Shown one piece after another: positions 7,465 to 10,295 of a stretch of DNA of 10,295 nt. Made by a program: the position numbers and the translations under genes. The first letter of the stretch is position 1, and every line of letters begins with the position of its first letter. The DNA comes from Bacteroidia bacterium (GTDB taxonomy: Bacteria > Bacteroidota > Bacteroidia > Bacteroidales > BM520). The stretch covers positions 1 to 10,295 of the forward strand of contig RZYD01000060.1 in assembly GCA_009930445.1 (NCBI GenBank). The letters run 5' to 3'. Below the pieces are notes generated by a model. The model made no database searches and was not told where the DNA came from. It worked only from the letters and a program-made list of their open reading frames with translations.

Positions 7465-7496
7465 TTTGGATTCTTAAAAATGCCACACTAATTTTG
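7465..7496 (+). promoter_or_regulatory. Bacteroidota-type promoter TTTG-N20-TAATTTTG for the regulator gene
   Basis: A -33 TTTG (7465-7468) and a -7 TAATTTTG (7489-7496), 20 nt apart, match the known Bacteroides sigma consensus (TTTG, about 19-21 nt, TAnnTTTG) in full. It is the strongest promoter match in the window. Transcription should start near 7502-7505, giving a leader of about 110 nt before the GTG at 7618. It is divergent from, and close to, the acyltransferase promoter. Confidence 0.65.
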
Positions 7497-7513
7497 AGTA
7501 GTTTTTTTACTCA
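7495..7513 (+). promoter_or_regulatory. Small palindrome TGAGTA-N7-TACTCA at the predicted transcription start, possible operator
   Basis: Two perfect 6-bp arms (7495-7500 and 7508-7513) flank GTTTTTT. The repeat overlaps the end of the -7 element and the expected start site, where a repressor would block initiation. An autoregulatory site for the downstream winged-helix protein is possible; this is inference from position only. Confidence 0.3.
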
Positions 7514-7617
7514 CTATTATTAAACGATTAAAAAAACGCCTAACCACCTGTGACCGGGATGGCGAAGCCGTATCCATTCAACCCTCACATCCACTTAACA
7601 ACCAACACCACATACCC
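7505..7617 (+). other. Leader of the regulator gene with a short hairpin
   Basis: This roughly 110-nt 5' leader has an A/T-rich start, then a compact hairpin: GGAT-GGC (7557-7563), loop GAA, GCC (7567-7569), bulged GT, ATCC (7572-7575). A C/A-rich, purine-poor stretch follows up to the GTG and has no Shine-Dalgarno. I recognise no known riboswitch class and no open reading frame. The length and structured middle leave room for post-transcriptional control. Confidence 0.35.
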
Positions 7618-8145
7618 GTGCTTGATACGCTGATTACCTCAAAAACAAGAGTGAAGTTATTGTTAAAATTTTTTCTTAACAGCAATAATGCTGCCTACCT
7701 GCGGAGTCTTTCCGGTGAATTTGGTGAATCGACCAATGCAATTCGTGGCGAACTGAACCGTTTCGAAGAAGCGGGATTACTGGAATCTTTCTTAAAAGGA
7801 AATAAAAAGATGTACCAGGCCAATGTCAGGCATCCATTGTTCAATGACATTCACAACCTTTTACTAAAACATACGGGCATCGACCAGGTCATTGAAAGAA
7901 TTCTGAACAATATCGGGGATTTGGAACAGGCCTGGGTGGTCGGTGATTTTGCGCGAGGAAAAGACAGTCCCATTATCGACCTGTTACTTGCAGGAAAAAA
8001 CATCGATATTGCCTATTTGTCCACCCTGATTGAAAAAACGGAAACCCTAATCCACCGCCGGATTCGTTACATTATTCTCAATGGAAAAGAAGTTAAGGAA
8101 AACCTGAAAACTTTCACGGAGGCCTTATTACTTTTCAAACGCTGA
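7618..8145 (+). CDS. Winged-helix regulator with degenerate nucleotidyltransferase-like domain, 175 aa
   Basis: This is a Bacteroidota-type transcriptional regulator, usually annotated as ArsR-like or nucleotidyltransferase-domain protein. An N-terminal winged helix spans about 1-75 (LITSKTRVKLLLKFF, then a recognition-helix region ESTNAIRGELNRFEEAGLL at 37-55). The second domain, about 88-155, has VVGDFARGKDSPIIDLLLAG at 107-126, which resembles the GSFARG..SDIDLLV signature of MNT nucleotidyltransferases. The glycine-serine is GD, and the catalytic Asp-x-Asp is reduced to one Asp (D121), so nucleotidyl transfer is unlikely and a ligand-sensing or structural role is more plausible. GTG 7618 gives the family-typical start MLDTLITSKTR. 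The gene follows a strong promoter and precedes SLC13 and cysC by 84 nt, so it is the likely regulator of sulfate uptake and activation or of linked polysaccharide genes. Its DNA target and effector are unknown. Confidence 0.75.
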   Translation: MLDTLITSKTRVKLLLKFFLNSNNAAYLRSLSGEFGESTNAIRGELNRFEEAGLLESFLKGNKKMYQANVRHPLFNDIHNLLLKHTGIDQVIERILNNIGDLEQAWVVGDFARGKDSPIIDLLLAGKNIDIAYLSTLIEKTETLIHRRIRYIILNGKEVKENLKTFTEALLLFKR

Positions 8146-8161
8146 CTACCGGAGGAATTGT

Positions 8162-8169
8162 TATCTTTG
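8162..8169 (+). promoter_or_regulatory. -7 element TATCTTTG upstream of the SLC13 gene
   Basis: TATCTTTG is a perfect TAnnTTTG and the most common form of this element in Bacteroidota. It lies 17 nt after the regulator's stop codon and 60 nt before ATG 8230. No good TTTG is found at -33. If used, it would let the permease and cysC be transcribed independently of the regulator gene. Confidence 0.5.
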
Positions 8170-8229
8170 CCCACAGCGGCGTATAAATCCAGGGAAAAAA
8201 GTATTGATAACCCGTAGCAAATTACAACC

Positions 8230-10035
8230 ATGAATAGTTGGGGAATTTTTGTCCTGTTAATCATCTTGCTAATGGTAATTGCTTTGGTAAAAGATATGTT
8301 GCGTCCGGGACTGATTCTTTTCACGGTTTTGATCATATTCATGGCTTTTGGCATCATCACCACGGAAGAGTCACTGGCGGGGTTTGCCAACAAAGGGATG
8401 ATCACAGTAGCCGTGCTTTTTCTTGTTAGTGAAGGGGTACGACAAACGGGAGCACTGAACTACCTGGCAAAAGTCACGCTTCCCAGGAAGAAAGCGCCTA
8501 TCCACCGGCTTCTGGTAAAAATCATGGTTCCGGTTACAGTGCTTTCCGCCTTTCTGAACAATACGCCGGTGGTAATTATTTTTGCTCCGGTAATACGAAA
8601 ATGGGCAGAGAAAATCAATCTTCCTCCTTCAAAATTTCTAATCCCACTCTCCTACGCTACTATTTTTGGAGGGATGTGCACGCTGATCGGCACTTCCACC
8701 AACCTGTTGGTGCATGGCTTAATGCTGGAAAACGGGATGCAGGGTATCAGCATGTTCGAATTAGCCAAAGTGGGCATTCCGGTGGGAATTGCAGGATATA
8801 TATATATGTTGCTACTGGGCAACCGCCTGCTTCCCCGCGGAAGGATCAATCTAAACAATAACTACAAAGACTTCAGAGAATACCATTTTGAGTTTGTTAT
8901 TCCCGAAGGCAGTAGTTTTGTGGGAAACAAGATTTTTAATGGGGACTTGACAAGGGTGAAAGATATCACAGTTATCGGTATCCACCGCCATGAAAATTTT
9001 ATCCCCACAAAAACAGGAGAGCATTATATTCAGGCCAACGATCATTTGGTGGTAGAAGGGAAATCAGATGCGTTGGATTTACTGGTCAATCAATCAGGAA
9101 TTATCTTCAAGCCCTTGGTGGAGGCCAAAGCGAACATTCCGACGGAAGAGCGACGTCAGGTGGAGGCGGTGTTATCGCAGCGGTTTCCTGGCATTGGAAA
9201 GACCATCCGGGATTTCGACTTTTACAGCCACTACCGCGCTGTTGTGGTGGCCGTACACCGTAACGGGGAACAGATTACCTGCGACCTCGATAATATTACC
9301 ATGAAACCCGGCGATAACCTAATCCTGATTACCGACGATACTTTTATCCGTAACTGGGGCGATTCGCGCGTATTTTATATGGTAGCCTCCAAAGGAGAGA
9401 TTCCAGCTACAAAGGATTACCGCCGCACAGCCCTGGCGATTCTGCTTGTGCTTATCATGGTGCTGGGGGCCACCTTCGGAAAATATATCCCCTACAAAAC
9501 CGGTAATACGCTCGATATGTTCTATTTCGCCTCGCTGGTGGCGGTTTTGATGGTTTGGACCAAAATTATTCCGGCCAATAACTATACGCGAAATATCAGC
9601 TGGGACATCCTGATCACTATTGCCTGCGCTTTTGGCATCAGTAAAGCGATGCAGAACTCCGGAGTGGCAGAAGCCATTGCTTCGGGGGCCATTCATCTGG
9701 TGAAAAACATGGGACCCCAAATGGTACTGGCGATGATTTACCTGATTACTACAGTATTTACAGAGGTGATTACCAACAATGCGGCAGCAGCACTGGTTTT
9801 CCCTATTGCACTAAGTGCTGCTGCCCAGATGGGCGTCAATCCAACGCCCTTCTGTATTGCCATCACCATCGCGGCTTCGGCAAGCTTTAGCACACCCATT
9901 GGGTACCAAACCAACCTCATCGTGCAAAGCCTTGGTAATTACACCTTTAAAGATTATCTGAAAATTGGAATCCCATTAAATATACTCTCATTTTTGGTCG
10001 CTGTTTACATTATTCCCAAATTCTGGGCATTCTGA
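8230..10035 (+). CDS. SLC13-family anion permease with two RCK_C (TrkA-C) domains, probable sulfate transporter, 601 aa
   Basis: This is an inner-membrane symporter of the SLC13/DASS family, most like the SAC1/SLT-type sulfate transporters that carry regulatory TrkA-C domains between two membrane halves. The first half (about 1-200) has hydrophobic helices and the re-entrant hairpin motif FLNNTPVV (108-115), followed by GTSTNLLVHG (154-163). Residues about 215-290 and 320-380 form two soluble RCK_C-like domains (EFVIPEGSSFVGN; QANDHLVVEG; MKPGDNLILI). The second half (about 400-600) repeats the architecture with ITNNAAAAL (514-522) and TPIGYQTNLIV (555-565). These paired NNT/TN motifs bind the cation and anion. 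Sulfate is inferred from the cysC gene only 3 nt downstream; dicarboxylate or another oxyanion is not excluded by sequence alone. ATG 8230 lies just before the first membrane helix. Confidence 0.88.
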   Translation: MNSWGIFVLLIILLMVIALVKDMLRPGLILFTVLIIFMAFGIITTEESLAGFANKGMITVAVLFLVSEGVRQTGALNYLAKVTLPRKKAPIHRLLVKIMVPVTVLSAFLNNTPVVIIFAPVIRKWAEKINLPPSKFLIPLSYATIFGGMCTLIGTSTNLLVHGLMLENGMQGISMFELAKVGIPVGIAGYIYMLLLGNRLLPRGRINLNNNYKDFREYHFEFVIPEGSSFVGNKIFNGDLTRVKDITVIGIHRHENFIPTKTGEHYIQANDHLVVEGKSDALDLLVNQSGIIFKPLVEAKANIPTEERRQVEAVLSQRFPGIGKTIRDFDFYSHYRAVVVAVHRNGEQITCDLDNITMKPGDNLILITDDTFIRNWGDSRVFYMVASKGEIPATKDYRRTALAILLVLIMVLGATFGKYIPYKTGNTLDMFYFASLVAVLMVWTKIIPANNYTRNISWDILITIACAFGISKAMQNSGVAEAIASGAIHLVKNMGPQMVLAMIYLITTVFTEVITNNAAAALVFPIALSAAAQMGVNPTPFCIAITIAASASFSTPIGYQTNLIVQSLGNYTFKDYLKIGIPLNILSFLVAVYIIPKFWAF

Positions 10036-10038
10036 GTT

Positions 10039-10295
10039 ATGCAAGAAAAAAACATTTATCCGGTATTCGATCGTGCCCTGACGCGCGACGATAAACAGAA
10101 ATTTCTGAACCAGCATTCGCGTGTTCTTTGGTTCACAGGACTCTCCGGCGCAGGGAAATCCACCTTATCCATTGCCATTGAAAAAGAACTTTTTAACAAA
10201 GGCTTTGTATGTCAGTTGCTCGATGGAGATAACATCCGCAGTGGAATCAATAATAACCTCGGCTTTTCCATTCGCGACCGCAAGGAAAATATCCG
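10039..10295 (+). CDS. cysC: Adenylyl-sulfate kinase, 5' part only
   Basis: This is APS kinase, which phosphorylates adenosine 5'-phosphosulfate with ATP to give PAPS in the cytoplasm. Eighty-five codons are present, about 40% of the usual 200 residues, before the window ends; no stop or frameshift was met. Walker A is GLSGAGKS (34-41), and LDGDNIRSGINNNLGFS (61-77) is the characteristic APS-binding region, followed by RDRKENIR. It starts at ATG 10039, only 3 nt after the permease stop, so the two are almost certainly one operon. The enzyme is a stand-alone CysC rather than a CysNC fusion at its N-terminus. CysD, CysN, CysQ or a sulfotransferase would be expected next; whether the PAPS goes to assimilation or to sulfation cannot be seen here. 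Confidence 0.95.
   Translation, partial: MQEKNIYPVFDRALTRDDKQKFLNQHSRVLWFTGLSGAGKSTLSIAIEKELFNKGFVCQLLDGDNIRSGINNNLGFSIRDRKENI

Noticed and set aside
9319..9720. Minus-strand 133-codon open frame opposite the SLC13 gene
   Set aside because: It lies wholly within well-conserved permease coding sequence and has low-complexity, His-rich content with no domain.
1..10295. A defence system, mobile element or CRISPR locus
   Set aside because: Both strands were read for transposase, integrase, nuclease, toxin-antitoxin and repeat-spacer signals. The winged-helix/MNT-like gene is not paired with a HEPN toxin and sits in a metabolic operon.

Overview
The window looks like a chromosomal segment from a member of the Bacteroidota, with a Marinilabiliales- or Prolixibacteraceae-like flavour; the rank below phylum is inference. 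The evidence is the protein families present: a DnaX with Bacteroidota-type sequence, the polysaccharide-deacetylase plus FemAB-like gene pair, a pitrilysin-like M16 protease, and a winged-helix/nucleotidyltransferase-like regulator. Several upstream regions also carry the phylum's -7 promoter motif TAnnTTTG, and most starts lack a Shine-Dalgarno sequence. No tRNA, rRNA, CRISPR array, insertion sequence or phage gene was seen.

Layout. (1) Positions 1-1385, minus strand: dnaX, the clamp-loader gamma/tau subunit, cut by the left edge. It carries an A11 homopolymer at codons 384-387, with stop codons close behind it in both alternative frames. This is the layout expected for programmed slippage that makes a short gamma form. 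(2) Positions 1498-3734, plus strand, divergent from dnaX: a NodB-like polysaccharide deacetylase overlapping by 4 nt a FemAB/GNAT-like acyltransferase. Both are probably translated together and act on cell-envelope glycans or amino sugars. (3) Positions 3735-3974: a convergent spacer with a GC-rich imperfect palindrome, a second perfect 7-bp hairpin and a diverged extra copy of the palindrome arm, which looks REP-like. (4) Positions 3975-7386, minus strand: a PlsC-family acyltransferase followed by a secreted M16 metalloprotease. (5) Positions 7387-7617: a divergent promoter region with a strong plus-strand promoter, a small palindrome at the expected transcription start and a leader of about 110 nt. 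(6) Positions 7618-10295, plus strand: a winged-helix regulator with a degenerate nucleotidyltransferase domain, an SLC13 permease with two RCK_C-like cytosolic domains, and the 5' part of cysC (APS kinase).

How the genes fit together. The last block reads as a sulfate uptake and activation operon: SLC13 brings in sulfate, and CysC phosphorylates APS to PAPS. The PAPS could serve sulfate assimilation or sulfation of exopolysaccharide or lipid, and the regulator at its head probably controls it. The rest is housekeeping (dnaX) and envelope maintenance. Most of the window is ordinary core genome. The most striking unexplained signal is the dnaX slippery run, followed by the degenerate-nucleotidyltransferase regulator and its leader.
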